A DNA stretch of 64,000 bases from Polaromonas sp. (GTDB taxonomy: Bacteria; Pseudomonadota; Gammaproteobacteria; Burkholderiales; Burkholderiaceae_C): the NCBI GenBank assembly GCA_013298945.1, contig JAAFJR010000001.1:558001-622000 (forward strand). The letters run 5' to 3'. The notes below the pieces were generated by a model, which was not told the DNA's origin, did not search any database, and saw only the letters and a program-made list of their open reading frames with translations. Of the stretch, positions 35,428 through 45,448 are shown one piece after another. Numbering within the stretch: position 1 is the first letter of the stretch; each line of letters opens with the position of its first letter. A program made the position numbers and the translations under genes.

Positions 35428-38400
35428 ATGCCAAAACGTACCGACCTAAAAAGTATCCTCATCATCGGCGCGGGTCCGATCATCATTGGTCAAGCTTGTG
35501 AGTTTGACTACTCTGGCGTGCAGGCTTGCAAAGCACTGCGCGAAGAGGGCTACAAAGTCATCTTGATCAACAGCAACCCTGCGACCATCATGACTGACCC
35601 CGCCACGGCGGATGTCACCTATATCGAGCCCATCACTTGGCAAACAGTTGAAAAAATCATCGCCAAAGAGCGCCCCGATGCGATTTTGCCGACCATGGGT
35701 GGTCAAACCGCATTGAATTGCGCTTTGGATTTGTGGCACAACGGCGTGTTGCAAAAGTACATGGGTGCGGCGACGGGCAAGCCGGTTGAGCTGATTGGCG
35801 CAACCCCAGAAGCGATTGACAAAGCGGAAGACCGTCTGAAGTTCAAAGACGCGATGACCAAAATTGGTCTCGGCTCAGCACGCTCTGGCATTGCGCACAG
35901 CATGATTGATGCTTGGGCTGTGCAAAAAACACTGGGTTTCCCCACGGTTATTCGCCCTAGTTTTACCTTGGGCGGCACGGGCGGCGGCATTGCTTACAAT
36001 TCAGAAGAGTTCGAGACAATTTGCAAGCGCGGATTGGAAGCTTCACCCACCAACGAGCTGTTGATTGAAGAATCGCTGCTCGGCTGGAAAGAGTACGAGA
36101 TGGAAGTGGTGCGCGACAAGGCGGACAACTGCATTATCGTGTGCTCGATTGAAAACTTAGACCCCATGGGCGTGCATACGGGCGACTCCATCACCGTCGC
36201 ACCTGCGCAAACGTTGACCGATAAAGAATATCAAATCCTGCGTAACGCATCCTTGGCGGTGTTGCGTGAAATCGGGGTGGATACTGGCGGCTCCAACGTG
36301 CAGTTTTCCATCAACCCCAAAGATGGCCGCATGGTGGTGATTGAGATGAACCCACGTGTATCTCGTTCATCTGCCTTGGCGTCCAAAGCCACTGGCTTCC
36401 CGATTGCCAAAGTCGCCGCCAAACTGGCTTGCGGCTATACGCTGGACGAGTTGCGCAACGAGATTACTGGCGGCGCAACGCCGGCAAGTTTTGAGCCTAG
36501 CATTGACTACGTGGTCACGAAAATCCCACGTTTTGCGTTTGAAAAATTTCCAGCAGCCGATTCGCGTTTAACCACGCAAATGAAGTCGGTCGGTGAGGTG
36601 ATGGCGATGGGTCGCACCTTCCAAGAGTCTTTCCAGAAAGCCTTGCGCGGTTTGGAAGTTGGCGTGGATGGCATGAACGAGAAAACCCAAGACCGCGAGA
36701 TTTTGGAGCGTGAATTGGGCGCACCTGGTCCAGATCGCATCTGGTACGTAGGCGATGCATTTGCCATGGGTTACACCGTGGATGAGGTGTTTGCGTTAAC
36801 CAAAATCGATCCTTGGTTTTTGGTGCAAATCGAAGAAATCGTCAAAATCGAGCTAGAACTTGAAAAAACATCACTCGATAAACTAGATGCTGCCACGCTA
36901 CGATTATTGAAGCAAAAGGGCTTTTCAGACCGCCGACTAGCCAAGCAATTACGTACCACAGACGCAAAAATCCGCGAAGCCCGTCACGCTGCCAACGTGC
37001 GTCCCGTGTACAAACGCGTGGACACCTGTGCGGCTGAGTTTGCGTCAAACACGGCTTATTTGTATTCCACTTACGAAGCTGTTCATCCCCTTAGCTCAGG
37101 TAGCGAATGCGAAGCCGCACCGTCAGACAAAAAGAAAATCATCGTTCTAGGCGGTGGCCCGAACCGCATCGGCCAAGGTATTGAGTTTGACTACTGCTGC
37201 GTTCACGCAGCGATGGCCATGCGCGAAGATGGCTACGAGACCATCATGGTCAACTGTAACCCTGAAACCGTGTCAACCGATTACGACACGTCTGACCGCT
37301 TGTACTTTGAGCCGGTAACACTTGAAGACGTGCTGGAAATCGTGGCGATTGAAAAACCGGTTGGCGTGATTGTTCAATACGGTGGTCAAACACCTTTGAA
37401 ATTAGCGCTGGCGCTAGAAGCTAATGGCGTGCCCATCATCGGTACAAGCCCAGACATGATTGATGCTGCGGAAGACCGCGAGCGTTTCTCTGCACTCTTG
37501 CACGAGTTGAATTTGAAGCAGCCGCCTAACGCAACTGCCCGTACTGAGCCTGAGGCACTCGAAAAAGCCGCCACTTTGGGCTACCCGTTGGTCGTTCGTC
37601 CAAGCTACGTGCTGGGTGGCCGCGCGATGGAAATTGTCCATGAGCAGCGTGACCTGGAGCGCTACATGCGCGAAGCGGTCAAAGTCAGTCACGATTCACC
37701 GGTGTTGTTGGACCGCTTTTTGAACGATGCGATTGAGTGCGATGTAGACGCTGTGCGTGATCATACCGGCCGCGTCTTCATCGGCGGGGTCATGGAGCAT
37801 ATTGAACAAGCCGGTGTGCACAGTGGTGATTCGGCCTGTTCATTGCCACCATATTACCTGACGGCTGCAACGATTATTGAAATCAAGCGCCAAACTGCCG
37901 CCATGGCCAAAGCTTTGCATGTGGTGGGTTTGATGAATGTGCAATTTGCCATCCAGCAGATCGAAGGCAAAGATGTTATCTACGTTTTAGAGGTAAATCC
38001 ACGTGCTTCGCGCACCGTGCCATTTGTGTCCAAAGCAACCGGCATCCAGCTCGCCAAAGTGGCAGCACGATGCATGGCTGGGCAGTCCTTGGATGCGCAG
38101 GACATTGGAGCTGAAGTTACGCCGCCGTATTTCAGCGTCAAGGAAGCTGTTTTCCCGTTTGTGAAGTTCCCAGGCGTCGATACGATTTTGGGGCCTGAGA
38201 TGAAATCTACCGGTGAAGTTATGGGCGTTGGCAAAACCTTCGGCGAAGCTTTTGTCAAAGCGCAACTCGGTGCAGGCACCAAGTTGCCACGTGCTACTGA
38301 CGCTGTGAAAAAGGTATTTTTGACCGTTAAAAATAGTGATAAAGCACGTGCAGTCGATATAGCACGTGCCTTGGTTGCTATGAATTTTGATGTGGTTGCC

Positions 38401-38706
38401 ACCAAGGGCACAGCTGCGGCTATCAATGCCGCTGGAGTAACTTGCTCAGTCGTCAATAAAGTGACCGAAGGCCGCCCGCACGTTGTCGACATGATCAAAA
38501 ACAACGAAGTGGCGATGGTCATCAACACCGTGGAAGAGCGCCGTAACGCGATAGCTGATTCGCGTGCGATTCGTACCTCGGCTTTGCTGGCACGTGTGAC
38601 GACATTCACGACCATATTCGGCGCTGAAGCTGCTGTTGAGGGTATGAAATACATGGACAGTTTGGGTGTGATTTCGGTGCAAGAGATGCATGCACAGTTG
38701 CTGTAA
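35428..38706 (+). CDS. carB: Carbamoyl-phosphate synthase large subunit
   Basis: Synthetase subunit with two homologous ATP-grasp halves. 1092 residues, slightly above the usual 1073. First half: [50 protein letters not shown]; second half: [52 protein letters not shown]-terminal MGS-like allosteric domain ([21 protein letters not shown]) that binds regulators. An extra stretch around residues 560-570 ([12 protein letters not shown]) accounts for part of the extra length. Followed by a strong terminator. Confidence 0.98.
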   Translation: MPKRTDLKSILIIGAGPIIIGQACEFDYSGVQACKALREEGYKVILINSNPATIMTDPATADVTYIEPITWQTVEKIIAKERPDAILPTMGGQTALNCALDLWHNGVLQKYMGAATGKPVELIGATPEAIDKAEDRLKFKDAMTKIGLGSARSGIAHSMIDAWAVQKTLGFPTVIRPSFTLGGTGGGIAYNSEEFETICKRGLEASPTNELLIEESLLGWKEYEMEVVRDKADNCIIVCSIENLDPMGVHTGDSITVAPAQTLTDKEYQILRNASLAVLREIGVDTGGSNVQFSINPKDGRMVVIEMNPRVSRSSALASKATGFPIAKVAAKLACGYTLDELRNEITGGATPASFEPSIDYVVTKIPRFAFEKFPAADSRLTTQMKSVGEVMAMGRTFQESFQKALRGLEVGVDGMNEKTQDREILERELGAPGPDRIWYVGDAFAMGYTVDEVFALTKIDPWFLVQIEEIVKIELELEKTSLDKLDAATLRLLKQKGFSDRRLAKQLRTTDAKIREARHAANVRPVYKRVDTCAAEFASNTAYLYSTYEAVHPLSSGSECEAAPSDKKKIIVLGGGPNRIGQGIEFDYCCVHAAMAMREDGYETIMVNCNPETVSTDYDTSDRLYFEPVTLEDVLEIVAIEKPVGVIVQYGGQTPLKLALALEANGVPIIGTSPDMIDAAEDRERFSALLHELNLKQPPNATARTEPEALEKAATLGYPLVVRPSYVLGGRAMEIVHEQRDLERYMREAVKVSHDSPVLLDRFLNDAIECDVDAVRDHTGRVFIGGVMEHIEQAGVHSGDSACSLPPYYLTAATIIEIKRQTAAMAKALHVVGLMNVQFAIQQIEGKDVIYVLEVNPRASRTVPFVSKATGIQLAKVAARCMAGQSLDAQDIGAEVTPPYFSVKEAVFPFVKFPGVDTILGPEMKSTGEVMGVGKTFGEAFVKAQLGAGTKLPRATDAVKKVFLTVKNSDKARAVDIARALVAMNFDVVATKGTAAAINAAGVTCSVVNKVTEGRPHVVDMIKNNEVAMVINTVEERRNAIADSRAIRTSALLARVTTFTTIFGAEAAVEGMKYMDSLGVISVQEMHAQLL

Positions 38707-38744
38707 AGCACATTTAACGGCATAATTAACGAACGCATACAAAA

Positions 38745-38783
38745 AACCGCCGAATGCTGTCTTTCTAGGACAGTTCGGCGGTT
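38745..38783. terminator. Terminator after carB, bidirectional in form
   Basis: AACCGCCGAA pairs with TTCGGCGGTT, with an inner CTGTC/GACAG stem. T-rich bases follow, and six A precede, so it could also terminate leftward transcription. It separates carAB from greA. Confidence 0.85.
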
Positions 38784-38830
38784 TCGTTTTGTACATCAAT
38801 TATTTAGACTATTGAGATATAGAGACAACC

Positions 38831-39307
38831 ATGGCAACTCTCCCCATTACCAAACGCGGCGCTGAAATCCTCAAAGCCGAACTGCACAATTTAAAAGCTT
38901 TTGAACGCGCTGCAGTGATTGCGGCCATTTCTGAGGCGCGGTCACATGGCGATTTGAGCGAAAACGCCGAGTACGACGCAGCCAAAGACCGCCAAGCCTT
39001 TGTGGAAGGTCGTATCGTGGAGCTGGAAGGCAAGCTTTCAACCGCGCAAATCATTGACCCTAGTAGTCTGAATGCAGAAGGGCGTGTGGTTTTTGGCGCA
39101 ACGGTTGACTTAGAGTCTGAAGACACCGGCGCAAAAGTGACTTACCAAATCGTCGGTGAAGACGAGGCCGATATCAAATACGGCTTGGTCAATATCAGCA
39201 GCCCGATTGCGCGCGCTTTGATTGGCAAGTCAGAAGGTGATATTGCAGAAGTGCAAGCGCCAGGCGGCTTGAAAAGCTATGAAATCGTGACTGTTCGTTA
39301 TATTTAA
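38831..39307 (+). CDS. greA: Transcription elongation factor GreA
   Basis: Stimulates transcript cleavage by backtracked RNA polymerase. 158 residues: N-terminal coiled coil with the LSENAEYDAAKDRQ tip (acidic residues that reach the active site) and a C-terminal domain ending in SPIARALIGKSEGDIAEVQAPGG. Starts 48 bases after the carB terminator. A DUF4149 gene follows by 26 bases, the order greA-DUF4149-yhbY-rlmE-ftsH being common in Burkholderiales. Confidence 0.98.
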   Translation: MATLPITKRGAEILKAELHNLKAFERAAVIAAISEARSHGDLSENAEYDAAKDRQAFVEGRIVELEGKLSTAQIIDPSSLNAEGRVVFGATVDLESEDTGAKVTYQIVGEDEADIKYGLVNISSPIARALIGKSEGDIAEVQAPGGLKSYEIVTVRYI

Positions 39308-39333
39308 AGCAGTAAATTTCTTACATTTTAAGT

Positions 39334-39801
39334 TTGAAGAATTTATTCATTTCAAAATTAATAACATTCACCGCTGCAATATGGTGGGGTAGTTTAACCA
39401 CGCTGGGCTTCTTCGTGGTGCCTATGCTGTTTCAGCATTTACCAAGTAAAGCATTAGCAGGTAACATGGCGGCACGTTTGTTTGATGTGCAAACTTGGGT
39501 GTCTGCGGGCTGTGGCTTGGTTTTGCTGTGCTTATTGTTTCAAAACCACATTCGAAGCCATAAAAACGATAAAAATACAGAAAATACCTCTGTAGCCGCC
39601 GAATTTATTGCCTATACAGCTATTAAATTTATAGCGTTTGGCGTTCTCATGGCACTTTTGGTGGCGTTTGTAGTATCGCCCCAAATTGTGGCTAGACAGA
39701 ATTTGATGTTTTGGCACGCTGCAGGTAGCGCTATGTACCTGCTGCAATGGCTGTGTGCGGGTGTGGTGCTGTACAAATTAGCACCACAGCATTCAAAATA
39801 A
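39334..39801 (+). CDS. DUF4149 membrane protein
   Basis: A 155-residue membrane protein of the DUF4149/TMEM205-like family with four hydrophobic helices: residues 8-30 (FTAAIWWGSLTTLGFFVVPMLF), 53-70, about 90-115, and 125-150. Function unknown. The start is TTG at 39334, without a strong ribosome site. The segment VAAEFIAYTAIKFIAFG at about residues 86-102, at the start of the third helix, is written by an AIK element copy. It is preceded by a polar stretch HKNDKNTENTS that also looks added. Same strand as greA, convergent with yhbY. Confidence 0.8.
   Translation: MKNLFISKLITFTAAIWWGSLTTLGFFVVPMLFQHLPSKALAGNMAARLFDVQTWVSAGCGLVLLCLLFQNHIRSHKNDKNTENTSVAAEFIAYTAIKFIAFGVLMALLVAFVVSPQIVARQNLMFWHAAGSAMYLLQWLCAGVVLYKLAPQHSK
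39587..39635 (-). repeat. AIK element copy inside the DUF4149 gene
   Basis: Plus strand: CTCTGTAGCCGCCGAATTTA, TTGCCTATACA, then the palindrome GCTATTAAATTTATAGC. Read as AEFIAYTAIKFIA. Here the peptide becomes part of a membrane helix. Confidence 0.85.
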
Positions 39802-39808
39802 CATCAGA

Positions 39809-40288
39809 TCAGGTTTGGCTGCGCTTCTTGACTGAGGTCTGTTTAGGCTGCGCTCGTTTAACTTTGCCGCCTTGCGTTAAACGCTGGTTACCCAAAACGC
39901 GCAACGTTTTCACTTCTGGCCGCTGGCCGCCACGGCTAGAGTATTTCAAAACTTTGAAGTCGCGCGGACCAGCCATGCGGTCGTCGTCTTCAGAGCGCTC
40001 TTTTTTTATCTCCAAAATCGGGCGCCACAGCACCAAAAGCTTGCCAATGTGCTGAATCGGTGCGGCAGAGAGTTCTTCGGCCAAGGTTTGGTACATTTCT
40101 TCACGAACGACGCGGTCGTCACCCAAAACGCGTATTTTGATCAGACCGTGAGCATTCAGTGCGGCATTGGTTTCTTTTTTAACAGCAGCAGACAAACCGT
40201 CGTTACCAATCATGACGACAGGTGACAGGTGGTGCGCTTCAGCGCGGTGAACTTTGCGCTGTGCGGGGGTAAGTATTATTTTTGACAT
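39809..40288 (-). CDS. yhbY: YhbY/CRS1 domain RNA-binding protein
   Basis: RNA-binding protein of the CRM/YhbY family, associated with pre-50S ribosomes. The core LTPAQRKVHRAEAHHLSPVVMIGNDGLSAAVKKE...LIKIRVLGDDR is typical. Here the protein is extended by a basic C-terminal tail (residues about 100-159, rich in Lys/Arg) beyond the 97-residue E. coli protein. The ATG at 40288 is used rather than the longer frame to 40369. Divergent from rlmE with an 80-base gap, a classical neighbour. Confidence 0.92.
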   Translation of the reverse strand: MSKIILTPAQRKVHRAEAHHLSPVVMIGNDGLSAAVKKETNAALNAHGLIKIRVLGDDRVVREEMYQTLAEELSAAPIQHIGKLLVLWRPILEIKKERSEDDDRMAGPRDFKVLKYSSRGGQRPEVKTLRVLGNQRLTQGGKVKRAQPKQTSVKKRSQT

Positions 40289-40368
40289 ACCTCTATTATC
40301 GGTGATTACTAGGTATTTACCCAAGCAATATCGGTGGCTAGGGTGACTACAGAGGATAATGCCTAACA

Positions 40369-41037
40369 ATGAAAGTAAAAACGCAAAGCCGAAAAGTCAA
40401 CAAAGCGTGGTTGAACGACCACGTGAACGACACCTACGTCAAATTGGCTAAAAAAGAGGGTTTTCGCGCTCGCGCCGCCTACAAGCTCAAAGAAATTGAC
40501 GAAGCGCACAAGCTGATCAAGCCTGGTCACATGGTCATTGATTTGGGCTCAACGCCAGGCGCTTGGAGTCAGTACATTCGACGCAAACTGTCACCTAAAA
40601 CCGCTACGGGCGGCGGCGCTGCCGTGGGCGAATTGAATGGTCGCATCATCGCCCTTGATTTGCTGGCGATGGAGCCTGTGGAGGGCGTGGTTTTCATCCA
40701 AGGTGACTTCCGCGAAGACGAGGTTTTAAACCAGCTCACCACTGAAATGAAGGGTGATTTGGCCGATGTGGTGGTGTCAGACATGGCACCGAATTTGTCG
40801 GGCATCGATGCTACTGACGCAGCGCGTGTGGAAAATTTGATCGAATTGGCGATAGATTTTTGTAAAAACCACATGAAACCTGAGGGCGCGCTGGTTGCCA
40901 AAGTCTTCCACGGCAGCGGCTATAGTCAATTTGTGGTGATGTTTAAGGCGAACTTTAAGGTGGTGAAAGCGATCAAACCTGCGTCGTCGCGCTCCGAGTC
41001 GTCTGAAACGTTTTTGGTGGGCATGGGGCAAAAGTAG
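40369..41037 (+). CDS. rlmE: 23S rRNA (uridine-2552) 2'-O-methyltransferase RlmE
   Basis: Heat-shock-associated rRNA methylase (FtsJ/RrmJ). Catalytic K-D-K-E residues can be placed in AAYKLKEIDE, VVSDMAPNLSG, VAKVFHGSG and SSESSETFLVG. The SAM loop reads DLGSTPGAWSQ instead of the usual DLGAAPGGWSQ. A Gly/Ala-rich insertion (KTATGGGAAVGELNG) follows before strand 2. 222 residues against about 209 in E. coli. Upstream of ftsH, as in enterics and Burkholderiales. Confidence 0.96.
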   Translation: MKVKTQSRKVNKAWLNDHVNDTYVKLAKKEGFRARAAYKLKEIDEAHKLIKPGHMVIDLGSTPGAWSQYIRRKLSPKTATGGGAAVGELNGRIIALDLLAMEPVEGVVFIQGDFREDEVLNQLTTEMKGDLADVVVSDMAPNLSGIDATDAARVENLIELAIDFCKNHMKPEGALVAKVFHGSGYSQFVVMFKANFKVVKAIKPASSRSESSETFLVGMGQK

Positions 41038-41142
41038 CACAATCAATGTGTCAGATTGATTAATCTTCCCAAAATTGATTCTGTTTGATGCAATTTAGGG
41101 CGCTAAATAGCCCTAAAACGGGATTTAATCGCGTTTATTCAT

Positions 41143-41170
41143 CTTGAAAAGCCTAAAATCATACGCATGT
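41143..41170 (+). promoter_or_regulatory. Heat-shock (sigma-32-type) promoter of ftsH
   Basis: CTTGAAA (41143-41149), 14 bases, then CGCATGT (41164-41170): one mismatch to the CCCATnT -10 of sigma-32 promoters and a perfect -35. It lies 35 bases before the ftsH start, whose family is heat-induced. Just upstream, GGGCGCTAAATAGCCC forms a small hairpin. Confidence 0.6.
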
Positions 41171-41205
41171 TGACTGAGTAGTCCGATGGACCTAAGGAGT
41201 TTCTC

Positions 41206-43128
41206 TTGAATAAAGAATTGTTTTCGAAGTTTGCCGTGTGGGTGGTGATTGCCATGGTGCTTTTCACTGTGTTTAAACAATTCGATGGAAAAGCAGGCGC
41301 GCAAGCTGGCTATGTAGGGTATTCCGAATTTCTAGACCAAGTTCGAAACAAACAAATTAAAACTGCCACGATTCAAGAGGGCGCTGGTGGCACCGAAATT
41401 GTCGGCATCAAAGGCGACGACACCAAAATTCGTACCACAGCCACGTATTTAGACCGTGGTTTGGTGGGTGATTTGATTGCTAACAATGTGAAGTTTGACG
41501 TGAAGCCGCGTGAAGAGGGTTCGCTGTTGATGACCTTGCTGATGAGCTGGGGTCCGATGCTTTTGCTGATCGGCGTTTGGGTTTACTTCATGAAGCAAAT
41601 GCAGGGCGGTGGCAAAAGCGGCCCGTTCAGTTTTGGTAAAAGCAAAGCTAAGTTGCTGGATGAAAGCGCCAATACTGTGACTTTCGCTGACGTTGCTGGG
41701 TGCGACGAGGCCAAAGAAGAGGTCAAAGAAGTGGTCGATTTCTTGAAAGACCCAGGTCGTTTTCAAAAGCTTGGTGGCCGTATTCCCCGTGGTTTGTTGC
41801 TCGTTGGCCCACCGGGCACGGGTAAAACTTTGTTGGCCAAATCAATTGCTGGCGAAGCGAAAGTACCTTTCTTCGCAATTTCAGGCTCAGACTTCGTTGA
41901 AATGTTTGTGGGCGTGGGTGCATCTCGTGTCCGCGACATGTTTGAAAACGCCAAGAAAAACGCACCATGTATCATTTTTATTGATGAGATAGACGCTGTC
42001 GGCCGCCAACGTGGTGCGGGTGTCGGTGGTGGCAATGATGAGCGCGAGCAAACGCTTAATCAGATGCTGGTTGAGATGGATGGTTTTGAAACCAACCTCG
42101 GTGTGATTGTGGTGGCTGCAACCAACCGCCCTGATATTTTGGACGCTGCCTTGCTGCGTCCAGGTCGTTTTGACCGCCAAGTCTATGTGACACTGCCAGA
42201 TATCCGTGGCCGTGAGCAGATTTTGAACGTCCACATGCGCAAAATCCCAGCATCACAAGACGTTAACCCAGGCACGATTGCTCGTGGTACGCCTGGCATG
42301 AGCGGTGCGGATTTGGCCAACTTGTGTAATGAAGCTGCTTTGATGGCTGCGCGCCGCAATGCCCGCGTCGTAGAAATGCAAGACTTCGAGAAAGCCAAAG
42401 ACAAAATCTTGATGGGCCCTGAGCGTAAGAGCATGATCATGCCCGAGGAAGAGCGCCGCAACACGGCCTACCACGAGGCTGGCCATGCCTTGATCGGCAG
42501 TATGCTGCCCAAGTGCGACCCTGTTCATAAAGTCACTATCATCCCACGTGGTCGTGCCTTGGGGGTGACCATGAGCTTGCCTGCGGCGGACCGCTTTAGC
42601 TATGACAGCGAATTCATGCTGAGCCAGATCGCCATGCTGTTTGGTGGTCGAATTGCCGAAGAAGTGTTCATGAAGCAAATGACCACGGGAGCGAGTAATG
42701 ACTTTGAACGTGCTACAGGTTTGGCACGTGACATGGTGATGCGTTACGGCATGTCTGAAGCGCTAGGCCCCATGGTCTACGCAGACAACGAAGGCGAAGT
42801 GTTCTTGGGTCGTTCTGTGACCAAAACTACCAATATGAGCGAGCAAACCATGCTCAAGGTGGACACGGAAATTCGCCGCATCATCGACGAGCAATACAGT
42901 CGTGCCCGCAAGTTGATTGAAGACAACCAAGACAAAATGCACGCGATGGCCAAAGCGCTGTTGGAGTGGGAAACCATAGATGCAGAGCAGCTTGAAGACA
43001 TCATGGCTGGCAAAACACCACGTGCTCCTAAAGACTGGACGCCGCGCATTCCACCTGCTGACAGCAACAGCGGCGGTGGCGGTAGCGCACCTGTGATCAA
43101 ACCAGAAGCAGCGCCTACTGCGGCTTAG
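41206..43128 (+). CDS. ftsH: ATP-dependent zinc metalloprotease FtsH
   Basis: Membrane-anchored AAA+ protease that degrades unassembled membrane proteins, sigma-32 and, in enterics, LpxC. 640 residues: helix 1 (residues 5-22), periplasmic domain, helix 2 (about 104-121), AAA module with [17 protein letters not shown] and the arginine-finger region, and the zinc site HEAGH at residues 423-427. The start is TTG, supported by a strong TAAGGAG site 7 bases upstream. The C-terminus is Gly/Ala/Pro-rich. Lipid A genes under its quality control lie 10 kb away. folP follows after three bases. Confidence 0.98.
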   Translation: MNKELFSKFAVWVVIAMVLFTVFKQFDGKAGAQAGYVGYSEFLDQVRNKQIKTATIQEGAGGTEIVGIKGDDTKIRTTATYLDRGLVGDLIANNVKFDVKPREEGSLLMTLLMSWGPMLLLIGVWVYFMKQMQGGGKSGPFSFGKSKAKLLDESANTVTFADVAGCDEAKEEVKEVVDFLKDPGRFQKLGGRIPRGLLLVGPPGTGKTLLAKSIAGEAKVPFFAISGSDFVEMFVGVGASRVRDMFENAKKNAPCIIFIDEIDAVGRQRGAGVGGGNDEREQTLNQMLVEMDGFETNLGVIVVAATNRPDILDAALLRPGRFDRQVYVTLPDIRGREQILNVHMRKIPASQDVNPGTIARGTPGMSGADLANLCNEAALMAARRNARVVEMQDFEKAKDKILMGPERKSMIMPEEERRNTAYHEAGHALIGSMLPKCDPVHKVTIIPRGRALGVTMSLPAADRFSYDSEFMLSQIAMLFGGRIAEEVFMKQMTTGASNDFERATGLARDMVMRYGMSEALGPMVYADNEGEVFLGRSVTKTTNMSEQTMLKVDTEIRRIIDEQYSRARKLIEDNQDKMHAMAKALLEWETIDAEQLEDIMAGKTPRAPKDWTPRIPPADSNSGGGGSAPVIKPEAAPTAA

Positions 43129-43131
43129 GTT

Positions 43132-43989
43132 TTGAAGTATTGGCAGACAAGTCGATTCCAAATCGACTTGACCTCGCCCAAAGTCATGGGCATCGTGAAC
43201 GTAACGCCTGATTCGTTCAGTGATGGTGGCAAGTATGCATCATCAGGTTCGGCGATCAAGCATGCTGAAAAACTCATCGAAGACGGTGCAGATATATTAG
43301 ATATTGGGGGAGAGTCATCTCGCCCAGGCGCACCACAAGTGCCATTGGATATCGAGTTATCTCGCGTTATACCGGTCGTCATAGAAGCCGTTAATCTCGG
43401 CATTCCCGTATCGGTTGACACCTACAAACCTCAAGTCATGCAGGCGGTGCTGGATGCGGGGGCTGACATCATCAACGACATTTGGGCTTTGCGCCAGCCA
43501 GCAGCTGCAGGCTACGCAAGCGCGGCCGACATTGTTGCCAAACACCCCAGTTGTGGCGTGTGCTTGATGCATATGCACAAAGAGCCACAAACCATGCAGG
43601 CAGAGCCTATGCAGGGCGATGCAGCTTCGGTTGTCTCACAAGTGCTATTATTTTTAGAGCAGCGTAGGCAATATTTATGTCGGCTAGGCATTGATTTATC
43701 CCGTTTGGCAGTTGATCCTGGCATTGGATTTGGCAAAACGGTTCAGCAAAACTTTGCGCTACTTGCGCATCAAAAAAAGTTGCTCGCGCTTGGTTTGCCG
43801 CTGCTGTCTGGTTGGTCTCGCAAAACGTCTTTGGGCGAAGTGACTGGCTTAGCCATGGCAGAGCGTATGCCACCTAGCATTGTGGCGGCGGTGCTTGCTG
43901 TGCAAAACGGTGCAAGCATCGTGCGGGTGCATGATGTGCGGGAAACTAAAGCGGCTTTGAGGGTGTTAGCAGCTATGGAATCGGCATAA
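43132..43989 (+). CDS. folP: Dihydropteroate synthase
   Basis: Joins dihydropterin pyrophosphate and p-aminobenzoate in folate synthesis; sulfonamide target. Motifs: MGIVNVTPDSFSDGG, DIGGESSRPGA, VDTYKP, NDIWA, LMHMH, and DPGIGFGK with LSGWSRK. 285 residues. The start is TTG at 43132, three bases after ftsH, without a good ribosome site; translational coupling is plausible. Residues about 171-189 (LLFLEQRRQYLCRLGIDLS), the helix before DPGIGFGK, lie on an AIK element copy although the spacing to flanking motifs equals E. coli FolP as I recall it. Confidence 0.96.
   Translation: MKYWQTSRFQIDLTSPKVMGIVNVTPDSFSDGGKYASSGSAIKHAEKLIEDGADILDIGGESSRPGAPQVPLDIELSRVIPVVIEAVNLGIPVSVDTYKPQVMQAVLDAGADIINDIWALRQPAAAGYASAADIVAKHPSCGVCLMHMHKEPQTMQAEPMQGDAASVVSQVLLFLEQRRQYLCRLGIDLSRLAVDPGIGFGKTVQQNFALLAHQKKLLALGLPLLSGWSRKTSLGEVTGLAMAERMPPSIVAAVLAVQNGASIVRVHDVRETKAALRVLAAMESA
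43644..43699 (+). repeat. AIK element copy inside folP
   Basis: GCTATTATTTTTAGAGC, then GTAGGCAATATTTATG and TCGGCTAGGCATTGATTTA. Sense orientation and same frame as in mutS and trmJ. The consensus CAATAA (stop) is CAATAT here. Confidence 0.75.
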
Positions 43990-44001
43990 AATTAAGTAAA
44001 T

Positions 44002-44033
44002 ATCAAGCAAGCATCAAGCAAGCATCAAGCAAA
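44002..44033 (+). repeat. 11-base tandem repeat upstream of glmM
   Basis: Three units of ATCAAGCAAGC (last one ATCAAGCAAAC) followed by a run of nine A at 44035-44043, in the 93-base gap between folP and glmM. No promoter recognised; the A+T-rich tract may influence transcription or slip during replication. Confidence 0.7.
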
Positions 44034-44082
44034 CAAAAAAAAACAAAGCAAAATAAAACTAGCTACAAGTAACTATAAAAAT

Positions 44083-45423
44083 ATGACAAGAAAATACTTT
44101 GGCACAGACGGTATTCGTGGTGCAGTGGGGCAGCACCCGATCACGCCTGATTTTGTGCTTAAACTGGCACATGCCGTTGGCCGCGTACTCAAACAAACTG
44201 AAGCCCGTCCGACAGTGCTGATAGGCAAAGACACCCGAATTTCTGGCTATATGCTAGAGAGTGCTCTGGAGTCTGGCTTCAACTCAGCCGGTGTTGATGT
44301 GGTTCTGCTAGGCCCGATCCCCACGCCAGCCGTGGCATATTTGACGCGTGCACAGCGGGCGAGCTTAGGCGTGGTTATTAGCGCTAGCCACAACGCGTTT
44401 GCAGACAACGGTATCAAATTTTTCAGCGCGAAAGGCACCAAGTTAGATGACGCCTGGGAGCTGGCCGTAGAAGCTGCTTTGGAAGAAGCGCCTAAGTGGG
44501 TTGATTCGGCAAATTTAGGCAAAGCCAAACGTTTGGACGACGCTGCTGGCAGGTACATCGAGTTTTGCAAAAGTACCTTTGCCAATGATTTGACGCTCAA
44601 GGGCTTGAAAATCGTCGTTGACGGGGCGCATGGCGCTGCGTACCAAGTCGCACCAAAGGTGTTTCACGAGTTGGGCGCAGAGGTGATTTCTATAGGCTGC
44701 GCCCCTGATGGTTTGAACATCAACGATAAAGTTGGCGCAACGCACCCCGATGCACTCATTGCCGCCGTGAAATTGCACCAAGCGGATTACGGTATTGCAC
44801 TTGATGGCGACGCAGATCGTTTGCAATTTGTTGATGCGAATGGCCGGTTGTTCAATGGTGATGAGGTGCTGTATTTGATGGTGGCAGAGCGTTTGGGGCG
44901 TGATGAGCACGTGCCTGGCGCTGTCGGCACGTTGATGACCAATTTGGCTGTTGAACTGGCTTTGAAAGCCAAAGGCGTAGCCTTCGTCCGAGCCAAAGTG
45001 GGTGACCGCTATGTGCTGGAAGAACTGGACAAGCGAGGCTGGATTTTGGGCGGCGAGGGCTCAGGCCACTTGCTGGCGCTGGATAAACACACCACAGGTG
45101 ACGGCATCGTTAGCGCCCTGCAAGTGCTGCAAGCTTGTGTCCGCAGCGGTAAAACCATGGCTGAGTTGCTCAGCGATGTGACTTTGTTTCCGCAAACCTT
45201 GATCAACGTGCGCTTGCAACCTGGACAAAGCTGGAGCGAGTTGCAAAAACTGCCACAATTAGCTGCTGCAACCCAAGCTGTTGAGGCTGAGCTAGGCAAC
45301 ACGGGCCGCGTACTTATTCGCGCAAGCGGAACAGAACCACTGGTCAGGGTGATGGTGGAAGCGCAAGATGCCAAACAGGCTCAAAACTGCGCACAGCGGA
45401 TAGCAGACACGTTGAAAATTTAG
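44083..45423 (+). CDS. glmM: Phosphoglucosamine mutase
   Basis: Interconverts glucosamine-6-P and glucosamine-1-P on the way to UDP-GlcNAc, which LpxA and peptidoglycan synthesis use. 446 residues. Active-site serine S102 in [16 protein letters not shown], metal-binding [22 protein letters not shown] and the C-terminal phosphate loop [14 protein letters not shown]. Length and serine position match E. coli GlmM. In many Burkholderiales pstS lies close downstream; here about 10 kb of other genes intervene. Confidence 0.98.
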   Translation: MTRKYFGTDGIRGAVGQHPITPDFVLKLAHAVGRVLKQTEARPTVLIGKDTRISGYMLESALESGFNSAGVDVVLLGPIPTPAVAYLTRAQRASLGVVISASHNAFADNGIKFFSAKGTKLDDAWELAVEAALEEAPKWVDSANLGKAKRLDDAAGRYIEFCKSTFANDLTLKGLKIVVDGAHGAAYQVAPKVFHELGAEVISIGCAPDGLNINDKVGATHPDALIAAVKLHQADYGIALDGDADRLQFVDANGRLFNGDEVLYLMVAERLGRDEHVPGAVGTLMTNLAVELALKAKGVAFVRAKVGDRYVLEELDKRGWILGGEGSGHLLALDKHTTGDGIVSALQVLQACVRSGKTMAELLSDVTLFPQTLINVRLQPGQSWSELQKLPQLAAATQAVEAELGNTGRVLIRASGTEPLVRVMVEAQDAKQAQNCAQRIADTLKI

Positions 45424-45448
45424 ATGCCATCCTTAAGAAACGAGAAAT

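Noticed and set aside
36841-36950. Possible repeat-derived segment in CarB ([21 protein letters not shown])
   Set aside because: This matches the ordinary carboxyphosphate-oligomerisation linker of CarB proteins and lacks the element's palindrome.
37980-38738. Long open frame of 252 codons on the minus strand opposite carB
   Set aside because: It lies wholly antisense to highly conserved carB codons, has low-complexity Ser/Ala/Thr-rich content and no family resemblance; a shadow of the real gene.
41090-41130. Possible partial AIK element upstream of ftsH
   Set aside because: CCTAAAACGGGATTT resembles the tail of the 46801 and trmJ copies, but the diagnostic CGCCGGCTAG and palindrome are missing. 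Kept only as a small hairpin.
44002-44033. CRISPR-like direct repeats
   Set aside because: Units are 11 bases with no spacers between them; a simple tandem repeat. No cas genes in the window.
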